Shown here piece by piece: positions 1 to 8,385 of a stretch of 64,000 bases of DNA. The stretch covers positions 186,001 through 250,000 of the forward strand of contig NZ_JOOE01000002.1 of the NCBI RefSeq assembly GCF_000712135.1, given 5' to 3'. The stretch's first letter is position 1, and every line of letters begins with the position of its first letter. The notes under the pieces were generated by a model. The model saw only the letters and a list, made by a program, of their open reading frames with translations, had not been told where the DNA came from and ran no database searches. The position numbers and the translations under genes were made by a program. The DNA comes from Sphingomonas sp. UNC305MFCol5.2. Its GTDB lineage: Bacteria; Pseudomonadota; Alphaproteobacteria; Sphingomonadales; Sphingomonadaceae.

Positions 1-777
1 TATGACGTAGCGTTCGATGGGTTCGCACCCGAGGCCTTGCGCGGCAAGCCCGCCGAGCGCCAGGCCTGGGCAGTCGAGCAACTCCATCTCGCCGCCAAAG
101 CGAGCCGGCGGCTGGGGCTGAACGCGCACGCGACCTTCTCGGGGGCGCTCGCCTGGCCCTATCTCTATCCGTGGCCGCAGCGCCCGGCTGGGCTGGTCGA
201 GGAGGCATTCGGGGAACTGGCAAAGCGCTGGCGTCCGATCCTCGACGCCTTCGAGGAACAGGGCGTCGACGTCGCCTATGAGATCCACCCCGGCGAGGAC
301 CTGCACGACGGCGTGACCTTCGAGCGGTTCCTGGCGGGCGTGGACAACCACCGCCGTGCCAACATCCTCTATGATCCCAGCCATTACGTGCTGCAGGCGC
401 TCGATTATCTGGCGTTCATCGACATCTATCACGAGCGGATCAAGATGTTCCACGTCAAGGACGCGGAGCTCAACCCGACCGGGCGCTCGGGCGTCTATGG
501 CGGCTTCCAGGACTGGGTCGACCGCCCCGGCCGCTTCCGCTCACTCGGCGACGGCCAGGTCGATTTCGGCGGGATTTTCTCGAAGCTGACACAGTACGGA
601 TACGAAGGCTGGGCAGTGCTCGAATGGGAATGCTGCCTCAAGCATCCCGAAGACGGGGCGCGTGAGGGCGCGCCTTTCATCGAAGCGCACATGATCCGCC
701 GCGCGGACAAGGCTTTCGACGATTTCGCGGGCGGCAACGATCCGGGGCTCAATCGCAAGTTGCTGGGGCTGACCTGA
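1..777 (+). CDS. Sugar phosphate isomerase/epimerase-like TIM-barrel protein, 5' truncated
   Basis: The frame is open from base 1 to the stop at 775-777, so the gene begins upstream of the window; the TTG at 37 is only the first in-window start-like codon. The protein resembles the xylose-isomerase-like TIM-barrel family (IolE, hydroxypyruvate isomerase and sugar epimerases). Visible family features are YEIHPGED, ILYDPSHY, MFHVKDAE and LEWEC, which carry the acidic and histidine residues that normally bind the divalent metal. Whether it has a signal peptide cannot be seen. It sits 43 bases upstream of an MFS transporter gene in a same-strand sugar-oxidation cluster, so isomerisation or epimerisation of an imported or keto sugar is a reasonable inference. 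The exact substrate is unknown. Confidence 0.85.
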   Translation, partial: YDVAFDGFAPEALRGKPAERQAWAVEQLHLAAKASRRLGLNAHATFSGALAWPYLYPWPQRPAGLVEEAFGELAKRWRPILDAFEEQGVDVAYEIHPGEDLHDGVTFERFLAGVDNHRRANILYDPSHYVLQALDYLAFIDIYHERIKMFHVKDAELNPTGRSGVYGGFQDWVDRPGRFRSLGDGQVDFGGIFSKLTQYGYEGWAVLEWECCLKHPEDGAREGAPFIEAHMIRRADKAFDDFAGGNDPGLNRKLLGLT

Positions 778-820
778 CGACACGACGCGGGCAAGAACGA
801 TAAGGGAGGGGAGCCAAGAA

Positions 821-2122
821 ATGGCCACGACATTGAACAAGGGACGGCTGTTCTGGCTGGGCGTGCTGGCCCTGTTCACCGCCGCGTCGAGCCTTGCGAT
901 CCGCGGCGCGATCGCCAGCGGGCTCAAGGCCGAATGGATCGATCCGATCGCTCCGCTGCAGGCCGGCGAACTGCTCGCCGCCGCATTGGGCGCGGCGTTC
1001 CTCAGCTTCGCGATCACGTTGTTCGTCGCCAGCGCGCTGCTCGATCAGATCGGCATGAAAAGGTGCCTGCTGGGCGCGGGCTTCTGCTTCATCTTCGGCC
1101 CGCTGCTGATCGTCACTGCGGGCCATCTCGCGACGGGCATGACGGTCTATACGATCGTCTGGCTCGGCATGCTGCTCAGCGGCATCGGCTGGGGGCTGAC
1201 CGAGGCGGCGATCAATCCGCTGACCGCGCAGCTCTATCCCGAGGACACCACGCACCGGCTCAACGTGCTGCACGCCTGGTTCCCCGGCGGCATCATCGTC
1301 GGCGGGCTGGTCGGCTTCTTCCTCTCGGCGACCTTGCCGTGGCAGGGCATCATGGCGCTGGTGATGATCCCCGCCGTCGCGACCGTCGTGATCGCGGCGA
1401 CCACCACTTTCCCACCGCCTTTGCGCAGCGAAACCGGCGTGAGCTTCGGCGAGATGGTGAGCGAAGTGTTCCGCCGCCCCAGTTTCTTCATCTGGTTCGG
1501 CGCGATGTTCCTCACCGCTGCGTCCGAACTGGCCCCCGGCCAGTGGATCGACGTCGCTCTGTCGAACCGCGTCGGCATGCGCGGCATCCTGCTGCTCGTC
1601 TATGTCAACGCGCTGATGTTCGTGTTCCGCCATTTCGCGGGCCGGCTGGCGAGCAAGATCTCGAATCCCGGATTGCTCTGGGTATCGAGCCTGCTCGCCG
1701 CGATCGGGCTGTTCATGCTGAGCCAGGCGCAGTCGCCGGTGGCGGCGGTCCTCGCCTCGACGGTGTGGGGGCTCGGCGTCTGCGTGATGTGGCCGACGAT
1801 GCTCGCTTCGGTCGCCGAACGCTATCCGCGCGGCGGATCGTGGGCGATGGGGCTGGTCGGATCGGCGGGGGCGCTCTCCAGCTTCTTCGTGCTCCCGCTG
1901 CTGGGCGCGATGTTCGACAAGGCCAAGATCGAGTTCGCCGGCGGGCCCGAAGCGTTCGCGAAGCTGGCCGGCGCGGCGAAACTGGCGGTCGAGGATGCGG
2001 CGGCGTCGGTATCGTTCCAGCGGCTGGCGGTCCTGCCGGTCGTCCTGCTGGCGGTGTTCGGCTTCATCTGGCTGCGTGAGCGCGGCAAGTCGCGTGCCGT
2101 CCTCGCGGGCGAAGCGGCGTGA
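821..2122 (+). CDS. MFS transporter, probably for a sugar or sugar derivative
   Basis: 433 residues with about 12 hydrophobic segments spread over the whole length, the size and shape of a major facilitator superfamily permease in the inner membrane. The ATG at 821 follows a strong purine-rich ribosome binding site (GGGAGGGGAG). Its stop overlaps the start of the next gene (GTGA at 2119-2122), which indicates translational coupling. Position between a cytoplasmic-type sugar isomerase and exported sugar-modifying enzymes suggests that it imports the sugar or keto-sugar released in the periplasm. Substrate cannot be read from sequence. Confidence 0.85.
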   Translation: MATTLNKGRLFWLGVLALFTAASSLAIRGAIASGLKAEWIDPIAPLQAGELLAAALGAAFLSFAITLFVASALLDQIGMKRCLLGAGFCFIFGPLLIVTAGHLATGMTVYTIVWLGMLLSGIGWGLTEAAINPLTAQLYPEDTTHRLNVLHAWFPGGIIVGGLVGFFLSATLPWQGIMALVMIPAVATVVIAATTTFPPPLRSETGVSFGEMVSEVFRRPSFFIWFGAMFLTAASELAPGQWIDVALSNRVGMRGILLLVYVNALMFVFRHFAGRLASKISNPGLLWVSSLLAAIGLFMLSQAQSPVAAVLASTVWGLGVCVMWPTMLASVAERYPRGGSWAMGLVGSAGALSSFFVLPLLGAMFDKAKIEFAGGPEAFAKLAGAAKLAVEDAAASVSFQRLAVLPVVLLAVFGFIWLRERGKSRAVLAGEAA

Positions 2123-3027
2123 GGCTGACCCGGCGTTCCGTGCTGGCCGCGAGTGCCGCCACCGCGGGTGCGGCGACGATGAGTCGCGCCGCGCCCGGCC
2201 AGAACGCGGCGCGCTTCTCGCTCGGCTTCGCGCCGCACGAAGGCAGCTTCAAGAGCCGGGGCAGCCGGCTCGAGCAGATCGCCTTTGCCGCCGATCAGGG
2301 CTTCACTGCGTGGGAAGACAATGAGGCGGCAAGCCGGCCCGTCGCCGAGCAGACCGCGATGGCCCGCGCGCTTCAGCAGCGCGGCATGACGATGGGCGTC
2401 TTCGTCGCGAGCATGCCCAAATGGGGCGAATTCCGCCCGTTGCTCGGCGGCAACGACGATGCCGAGCGTCAGGCTTTCCTGGCCGACATTCGCGCCTCGA
2501 TCGACGTCGCCAAGCGATTGAACGTCAAATGGATGACGGTCGTCACCGGCTTCCTCGATCGCAAGCTGCCGGTCGAGATCCAGACCGCCCGGATCATCGA
2601 TACGATGCGCCGCGCCGCCGAGATCGTCGAGCCGCATGGCCTCGTCATGGTGATGGAGCCGCTGAACACGCTGGTGGATCATCCAAACGTATTCATGCAG
2701 ACCATCCCGCAAGGCTTCGCGGTGTCGACGGGCGTCAACAGCCCGGCCGTGAAGGTGCTGGCGGATCTCTATCACGCGCAGATCCAGGCCGGGAATCTGA
2801 TCAACACGCTGCAGAGCTGCTGGGACGAGATCGCCTATATCCAGTTCGGCGACAATCCCGGCCGCAAGGAGCCGAGCACCGGCGAGGTCAATTATCGCAA
2901 CGTGGTCCGCTGGTTGCGCGCGAAGAAATATGCCGGCGTGATCGGCATGGAGCATGGAAATTCGATAGAGGGACGCGCTGGCGAAGAGCGGCTGATCGCC
3001 GCTTATCGCGAGATTGACGCGGCATGA
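2119..3027 (+). CDS. Exported sugar isomerase/epimerase-like TIM-barrel protein
   Basis: 302 residues with a GTG start overlapping the previous stop. The N terminus (TRRSVLAASAATAGAAT) is a twin-arginine type signal followed by a small-residue h-region, so export through Tat to the periplasm is likely. The rest matches the hydroxypyruvate isomerase / xylose-isomerase-like barrel, with MVMEPLNTL, a DLYHAQ stretch, IQFGDNPGR and GMEHGNS as probable metal and substrate regions. Relatives of this fold act as 3-keto-glycoside or C-glycoside cleaving enzymes as well as isomerases. The neighbouring dehydrogenase and DUF1080 protein make the former role plausible, but that is inference. Confidence 0.82.
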   Translation: MRLTRRSVLAASAATAGAATMSRAAPGQNAARFSLGFAPHEGSFKSRGSRLEQIAFAADQGFTAWEDNEAASRPVAEQTAMARALQQRGMTMGVFVASMPKWGEFRPLLGGNDDAERQAFLADIRASIDVAKRLNVKWMTVVTGFLDRKLPVEIQTARIIDTMRRAAEIVEPHGLVMVMEPLNTLVDHPNVFMQTIPQGFAVSTGVNSPAVKVLADLYHAQIQAGNLINTLQSCWDEIAYIQFGDNPGRKEPSTGEVNYRNVVRWLRAKKYAGVIGMEHGNSIEGRAGEERLIAAYREIDAA

Positions 3028-3038
3028 GGGAGGAACGA

Positions 3039-3866
3039 GTGAAGCGTATCGCATGGGGCGCCGCGATTGCGGTAGCCGTGGCAGCGGGAAATCCCGCCGT
3101 CGCGCAGGAGAAGCCGGGCTTCAAGGACACGCCGATGCTGCCCGGCGGCAAGTGGCACGTTCATGATTCCGACCGGCCCTACCCCGATGTGGTCACGCCG
3201 GCTGCAGTGCCGGGGGGGGCGCCCTCGGACGCAGTAGTGCTGTTCGACGGCAAGACGCTCGACGCATGGCAGCCCCAGGCGACGCCGTGGATCCTCAAGG
3301 ACGGCGTGGTGACTTCGCAGCCGCGCGCCGGCGGCGGCGGCGAGAATGCGCTGGTCAGCAAGCAGAGCTTCGGCGACGTCCAGCTCCATCTGGAGTTCCG
3401 CTCGCCAAACCCGCCGACCAAGACCTCGCAGGATCGCGGCAACAGTGGCATCTGGTTCATGCAGCGCTACGAGATCCAGATCCTCGACGGCTATCAGAAC
3501 CCGACCTATGCCGACGGCACCGTCGGCGCGATCTATGGCTGGAAGCCGCCGCTGGTGAACGCGTCGCGCAAGCCCGGCGAATGGCAGAGCTACGATGTGG
3601 TCTTCGAGCGCCCGCATTTCGGTGCCGACGGCAAATTGCTGCGCCCGGCCTATATCACCGCGTTCCTGAACGGCGTGCTGGTGCAGAACCGCCAGCCTTG
3701 GCTGGGCGGCACGATCTGGCGCAAGCTCGGCACCTACCAAGCGCATGCCGACGCCGCGCCGATCCAGCTCCAGGACCATAATTCACCGGTTTCGTTCCGT
3801 AACATCTGGGTGCGCCCGCTGCCCGAAGCGGCGGCGAGCTACGACTTTGAGGGTACCGTGAAATGA
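3039..3866 (+). CDS. DUF1080 (3-keto-disaccharide hydrolase-like) secreted protein
   Basis: About 275 residues from the GTG at 3039. An ATG at 3024 in the same frame overlaps the previous stop, but GGGAGG at 3028-3033 lies five bases before the GTG, and the GTG start puts VKRIAWGAAIAVAVAAG at the front as a clean signal peptide ending near VAQ. The mature part is a DUF1080 concanavalin-like domain: VLFDGKTLDAWQ at its start, then DRGNSGIWFMQRYEIQILD, the hallmark of this family. Characterised members hydrolyse 3-keto-disaccharides, so this protein probably acts after glycoside oxidation. Its stop overlaps the next ATG by four bases. Confidence 0.86.
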   Translation: MKRIAWGAAIAVAVAAGNPAVAQEKPGFKDTPMLPGGKWHVHDSDRPYPDVVTPAAVPGGAPSDAVVLFDGKTLDAWQPQATPWILKDGVVTSQPRAGGGGENALVSKQSFGDVQLHLEFRSPNPPTKTSQDRGNSGIWFMQRYEIQILDGYQNPTYADGTVGAIYGWKPPLVNASRKPGEWQSYDVVFERPHFGADGKLLRPAYITAFLNGVLVQNRQPWLGGTIWRKLGTYQAHADAAPIQLQDHNSPVSFRNIWVRPLPEAAASYDFEGTVK

Positions 3867-4423
3867 TTATCGATCGCAGAGACGCGCTGGCCGGAATTGT
3901 CGCGATGTTCGGTGCAAGCCTGTTCGCGCCGATCGCGCGCGCAGCGGGTGCGCAGATGACGCCGATCAGCGACGGGCCGCCCAGCGCGCCCGTGTTCACC
4001 GCACAGCAGCGCGCGCTGATGACCGCGCTCAGCGAGCGGGTGATGCCGACCACCGACACGCCCGGGGCGATCACCGCCGGGGTGCCCGCCTTTATCGAGA
4101 AATTGCTCGCCGACTGGGCGGCGCCCGGCGATCGCAAGCCGATCCTCGCCGGGCTCGACGCGATCGAGACGCGCAGCCAGGCCGATTACAAGGTCGCGGC
4201 CGACAAGGCGACACCCGCGCAGCAGGACGCACTGCTGACGCTGGCGATGGAAGACAAGATTCCCGGCGGCAAGGATTTCTTCGAGAAGTTCCGTCAGCTC
4301 GTCATCACCGGCTATTTCACCTCGGAAGTCGGCATCACCCAGGAGCGCGAATATCTGCCCGTGCCCGGGCGGTATGACGGCGCCTATCCCTATTCGAAGG
4401 TCAACAAGGTGTTTTCGTCATGA
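3863..4423 (+). CDS. Gluconate 2-dehydrogenase subunit 3 family protein (Tat-type partner of the GMC flavoprotein)
   Basis: 186 residues, ATG overlapping the preceding stop (ATGA). The N terminus IIDRRDALAGIVAMFG is a twin-arginine-like export signal. The body (FTAQQRALMTALSERVMPT, then a C-terminal YLPVPGRYDGAYPY) matches the gluconate 2-dehydrogenase subunit 3 family. In FAD-dependent glucose and gluconate dehydrogenases this small subunit is required for export and maturation of the flavoprotein, which has no signal of its own. The GMC gene lies two genes downstream, also without a signal peptide, which fits that arrangement. Confidence 0.86.
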   Translation: MIIDRRDALAGIVAMFGASLFAPIARAAGAQMTPISDGPPSAPVFTAQQRALMTALSERVMPTTDTPGAITAGVPAFIEKLLADWAAPGDRKPILAGLDAIETRSQADYKVAADKATPAQQDALLTLAMEDKIPGGKDFFEKFRQLVITGYFTSEVGITQEREYLPVPGRYDGAYPYSKVNKVFSS

Positions 4424-5259
4424 TGATCAGCCGACGGCAATGGATGGCGGGCGGTGCCGCGCTCGCGACGACGCTGGCGGCCGCACCGCTGGTGGCGAAG
4501 GGCCTCAAGCCCAAGCCGGTCGGGCTTCAGCTCTACACCGTGCGCGAACTCTTCTCGAAGGACCCGATGGGCACGCTCGAGAAGGTGGCGAAGATCGGCT
4601 ATCGCGAAGTCGAATATGGCGGTGGCGGCTATGACAAGATGGATCATGCCGCGCTCCGCAAGACGATGGACCGGCTGGGGCTCAAATCGCCCTCGCTGCA
4701 CATCGGCTACGAGGCGCTGAGCGGCGATTTCGCCGGCTCGGTGAAGATGGCGAAAACGCTGGGCGCCGATACGGTGATCCTGCCGTACATGACCGCCGAG
4801 CAGCGCAATGCCGAGAGCTGGAAGGCCGCGGTCGCCAATTTCAACCGCTGGGCCGAACAGCTCAAAAAGGCCGGGCTCGACTTCGCCTATCACAATCACG
4901 ATTTCGAGTTCACGACCAAACCCGATGGCCGCAGCCTGTACGACATGCTGCTCGCCGATGCCGACCCTGCCCTGGTCAAGCTCGAGCTCGACCTGTTCTG
5001 GGTAATCGCCGCCGGCGAGGACCCCAAGGCGATCATCAAGCGGAACCCAGGCCGCATCTATGCCTATCACGTCAAGGATCGCACCGCCGACGGCAAGATG
5101 ACCAGCGTCGGCAAGGGCGTGATCGATTTCGCCGACATCTTCACGCTCAACGGCACGGCCGGCGTGAAGCATTTCTACGTCGAGAACGATCAATCGCCCG
5201 CGCCGTATCTTCCCGACATCCAGACCAGCTTCGCGACGCTCAGCCGTCTGCGCGCGTAA
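4420..5259 (+). CDS. Exported sugar isomerase/epimerase-like TIM-barrel protein
   Basis: 279 residues; ATG at 4420 overlaps the preceding stop and a second ATG follows at 4423. MMISRRQWMAGGAALATTLA is a clear Tat-type signal. The barrel region shows VGLQLYTVRELF, YHNHDFEF, LELDLFW and YAYHVKDR, typical of the AP-endonuclease-2-like sugar isomerase family. It is inserted between the genes for the small and the flavin subunits of the dehydrogenase, so its job is probably tied to the product of that oxidation. It is the third member of this fold in the cluster and diverges strongly from the other two. The reaction is unknown. Confidence 0.85.
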   Translation: MMISRRQWMAGGAALATTLAAAPLVAKGLKPKPVGLQLYTVRELFSKDPMGTLEKVAKIGYREVEYGGGGYDKMDHAALRKTMDRLGLKSPSLHIGYEALSGDFAGSVKMAKTLGADTVILPYMTAEQRNAESWKAAVANFNRWAEQLKKAGLDFAYHNHDFEFTTKPDGRSLYDMLLADADPALVKLELDLFWVIAAGEDPKAIIKRNPGRIYAYHVKDRTADGKMTSVGKGVIDFADIFTLNGTAGVKHFYVENDQSPAPYLPDIQTSFATLSRLRA

Positions 5260-5283
5260 CCCAGTATTCGAGGATCATTAGAC

Positions 5284-6960
5284 ATGGCCGACAAGTTCGA
5301 TGCGATCGTCATCGGCTCCGGAGTGAGCGGTGGATGGGCGGCGAAGGAATTGACCGAAAAGGGCCTCAAGGTCCTGATGCTCGACCGTGGCGTCATGGTC
5401 GAGCATGGCGAGGATTATGATTATGACGGCAAGCCGGCATATGAGATCCCCGCCCGCGACATGATGCCCAAGGCGCTGCTCGACAGCGATTATTTCATCG
5501 CCAAATACGGCTATGTCTCGCCCGGTAGCCGGAAATATTACAACAACGACCGGCTCAATCCGTACGCCTATGACGAGGGCGAGAAATTCTACTGGATCCG
5601 CCCCGGCGCGGTCGGTGGCAAGTCGCTGATCTGGGGGCGCTGGAGCTTCCGCTGGTCGCCTGAGGATTTCGAAGCCAACAAGCGCGAAAATGTCGGGATC
5701 GACTGGCCGATCCGCTATGAAGACCTGGCGCCGTGGTACGACTATGTCGAGAAGTATATCGGCGTGTCGGGCTCGCGCGAGAATCTGCCGCAGCTGCCCG
5801 ACAGCCAGTTCCAGCCGCCGATTCAGATGAACATCGCCGAGAAATGGGTGAAGGAGCGGCTCGAGGCGACTTCGCCCGGCCGCAAGCTGATCAACAGCCG
5901 CATGTCCAACATGACCGAGGACAAGGAGGCGCAGGGCCGCACCAAATGCCAGTTCCGCAACCAGTGCGGGCGCGGCTGCTCGTTCGGTGCCTATTTCTCG
6001 ACCCAGGCGGTCACTCTCCCCGCCGCCCGTGCCACCGGGCGGCTGACGCTCCGCTCCGACGCGGTGGTCTCCAACCTCGAATATGATCCCAAGACCAAGA
6101 AGGTCACCGGCGTCCGCGTGGTCGATACGAAGACGAAGCAGGCCGAAATCATCCCCGCCCGCCTCGTGTTCCTCTGCGCCTCGGCGATGGCGTCGACCCA
6201 GATCCTGATGAACTCGCGGATCCCGGGCACCGGCAAGAGCCATTTCGACACCAGCGGCACGCTGGGCCGCTACGTGATGGACCATATCTTCCGTGTCGGC
6301 GTCTCGGGCGACATCCCCGGCATGACCGAATATATCGAATATGGCCGGCGCCCGAGCGGCGTCTATGTCCCGCGCTTCCGCAACGTCGGCGGCGAGGAAG
6401 GCGTGGGCTTCCGCCGCGGTTATGGCTATCAGGGCGGCGCGCGGCGCGATCCGGCCTATCCGCAGGGCTTCGGCGCGTCGATGAAGCAGGGCATGCGCCA
6501 ATATGGCGGATGGAAGTTCGGCATGGGCGCGTTCGGCGAATGCCTGCCCTATGAAGACAATCGCGTCAGCCTTCACCCCGACAAGGTCGACCGGTTCGGC
6601 ATTCCGTTGATGCGCTTCGACGTCACCTTCCGCGACAACGAGATCAAGATGATGGACGATGCGCGGACCGAGGGCGAGAAGATGCTCAAGGCGGCCGGCC
6701 TGCTCAACGTGACGAGCTATCACGGTGAGCACGTTCCCGGCGACGCCATCCACGAGATGGGCGGCGCCCGCATGGCGAACGATCCGCGGCAATCGGTGCT
6801 CAACAAATGGAGCCAGGCGCACGACGCGGCCAATCTGTTCGTCACCGACGGCGCGCAGATGGCGTCGATCTCGTGCGTGAACCCCTCGCTGACCTTCATG
6901 GCGTTCACCGCGCGCGCCGCGGACTATGCGGTCAAGCAGCTGAAGGCGGGCGCGATCTAG
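5284..6960 (+). CDS. GMC family FAD-dependent sugar/glycoside dehydrogenase
   Basis: 558 residues. An N-terminal flavin-binding motif (IGSGVSGG) begins at about residue 10, and the C-terminal GMC region contains IHEMGGARM and CVNPSLTF, which should hold the catalytic His and Asn. Cys222, Cys228 and Cys232 form a C-x5-C-x3-C pattern like the one that binds the 3Fe-4S cluster in the catalytic subunit of bacterial FAD glucose dehydrogenase. There is no signal peptide, so the protein probably reaches the periplasm with the Tat-type subunit 3 encoded at 3863. Relatives include the 3-dehydrogenases of lactose and other glycosides. No cytochrome partner gene follows; the next gene is convergent. Confidence 0.88.
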   Translation: MADKFDAIVIGSGVSGGWAAKELTEKGLKVLMLDRGVMVEHGEDYDYDGKPAYEIPARDMMPKALLDSDYFIAKYGYVSPGSRKYYNNDRLNPYAYDEGEKFYWIRPGAVGGKSLIWGRWSFRWSPEDFEANKRENVGIDWPIRYEDLAPWYDYVEKYIGVSGSRENLPQLPDSQFQPPIQMNIAEKWVKERLEATSPGRKLINSRMSNMTEDKEAQGRTKCQFRNQCGRGCSFGAYFSTQAVTLPAARATGRLTLRSDAVVSNLEYDPKTKKVTGVRVVDTKTKQAEIIPARLVFLCASAMASTQILMNSRIPGTGKSHFDTSGTLGRYVMDHIFRVGVSGDIPGMTEYIEYGRRPSGVYVPRFRNVGGEEGVGFRRGYGYQGGARRDPAYPQGFGASMKQGMRQYGGWKFGMGAFGECLPYEDNRVSLHPDKVDRFGIPLMRFDVTFRDNEIKMMDDARTEGEKMLKAAGLLNVTSYHGEHVPGDAIHEMGGARMANDPRQSVLNKWSQAHDAANLFVTDGAQMASISCVNPSLTFMAFTARAADYAVKQLKAGAI

Positions 6961-6965
6961 GCCGG

Positions 6966-6994
6966 AGTCGCCCCCGTCCTAGACGGGGGCGACT
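6966..6994. terminator. Convergent hairpin between the GMC gene and otsA
   Basis: Two perfect 13-base arms (AGTCGCCCCCGTC and its complement) flank a three-base loop at 6979-6981. The loop is exactly the otsA stop codon read on the minus strand, so the last four otsA codons form one arm. There is no T-run on either side, so efficient intrinsic termination is uncertain, but the position between two convergent genes fits a bidirectional terminator. Confidence 0.55.
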
Positions 6995-8385
6995 GCCGCG
7001 CGTTCAGGCTGCGGCGCGTATTCGGCGAGCTCGGCGATGAAGCGGCGCATCCACCACGTCACATCCTCGCGCTCGACGTTCCGCATCAACGGCAACCATC
7101 GCGCGATGCGCTCTTCGTTTGGCATCGCCAGCGCCGCAGCGATCGCATCGGCCACGTCTTCGGCGCTGTAGGGATTGACGAGCAACGCCTCTCGAAGCTG
7201 CTCCGCTGCCCCCGCGAAGCGCGAAAGGATCAGCACGCCCGGATCGTCGGGATCCTGCGCGGCGACATATTCCTTGGCGACGAGGTTCATCCCGTCGCGC
7301 AGCGGCGTCACCAGCCCGACGCGCGCAGCGCGGTACATCGCCGCCAGTTCGTCGCGCGGATATCCCTGATTGACGTAGCGGATGGGAACCCACTCCGCGC
7401 TCGCATAGGCGCCGTTGATGCGGCCCGACACCGCTTCGAGCGAGGCGCGGATCTCCTGATAGCTGTTGACCTCGACGCGTGACGGCGGGGCGATCTGGAG
7501 CAGGAATACCTGTTCGTGCTTCTCGGGATGCGCGGCGAGAAAGCGCTCGTAAGCGAGGAAGCGCTCCTGAAGGCCCTTCGAATAATCGAGCCTGTCGACT
7601 CCGATCAGCATCGCGCGCCCGTTGGCGCTTTCCAGCATCGCCTCGTGCGCGGCGCGCGCGGCGGGATCGTCGGCGGCGCGGCGGAAGCCGGCGGCGTCGA
7701 TCCCGATCGGACAGGCGATCAGCTTCACCACGCGGCCGGCGACGTGGATGATGCCGTCCGATCCGACGAACATCCCGAGCTCGCTTTGGACATAATCGAC
7801 GAATGCCTCGAGCGAGTCCGCGGTCTGGAAACCGATCACGTCATACGCGAACAGCGACTTGACCAAAGCCGCGTGGCTCGGAAGCGTCAGCAGCAGCCGG
7901 CGGGGCGGCCACGGGATGTGCAGGAAGAAGCCCATCCGGTTGCGGCATTCGCGCCGCCTGAGCGCCAGCCCCAGCGGAATCAGATGATAGTCGTGCACCC
8001 AGATCAGATCGTCCAGGTCGATCAGCGGCCGTAGCGTATCGGCGAACCGTGCATTCACCCGGGCATAGCCGCCCGCGAAGCTGCGCTCATATTCCGCCAG
8101 GTCGATGCGGTAATGGAAAAGCGGCCACAGCGTGCGGTTGGCATAGCCGTTATAATATTCGTCAGTATCCTGCGGCTCGAGGTCGATCGTCGCCGTCGTG
8201 ACGCCTTCGTTGCGCTGATAGTCGATCGCGCCGGTGAAGCGCTCGACTTCCTCGCCCGACCAGCCGAACCAGATCCCGTCGCTTTCGCGCAGCGCCGCGG
8301 CCAGCGCCACCGCGAGCCCGCCCTGATTGACGTTGCCGCCATTTGGCGGCGAGACGCGGTTGGATATCACGATCAGCCGGCTCAT
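6979..8385 (-). CDS. otsA: Alpha,alpha-trehalose-phosphate synthase (UDP-forming)
   Basis: 468 residues, close to the 474 of the Escherichia coli enzyme. It transfers glucose from UDP-glucose to glucose 6-phosphate to give trehalose 6-phosphate. GT20 landmarks are ISNRVSPP at the N terminus, WVHDYHLIPL, GVDRLDYSKGL and PLRDGMNLVAKEY near the C terminus. The start at 8385 gives MSRLIVISNR, the usual beginning; the upstream part of the frame is the antisense of the GH15 gene. Start and GH15 stop overlap by four bases, so it is the last gene of an otsB-GH15-otsA operon. Confidence 0.95.
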   Translation of the reverse strand: MSRLIVISNRVSPPNGGNVNQGGLAVALAAALRESDGIWFGWSGEEVERFTGAIDYQRNEGVTTATIDLEPQDTDEYYNGYANRTLWPLFHYRIDLAEYERSFAGGYARVNARFADTLRPLIDLDDLIWVHDYHLIPLGLALRRRECRNRMGFFLHIPWPPRRLLLTLPSHAALVKSLFAYDVIGFQTADSLEAFVDYVQSELGMFVGSDGIIHVAGRVVKLIACPIGIDAAGFRRAADDPAARAAHEAMLESANGRAMLIGVDRLDYSKGLQERFLAYERFLAAHPEKHEQVFLLQIAPPSRVEVNSYQEIRASLEAVSGRINGAYASAEWVPIRYVNQGYPRDELAAMYRAARVGLVTPLRDGMNLVAKEYVAAQDPDDPGVLILSRFAGAAEQLREALLVNPYSAEDVADAIAAALAMPNEERIARWLPLMRNVEREDVTWWMRRFIAELAEYAPQPERAAVAPV

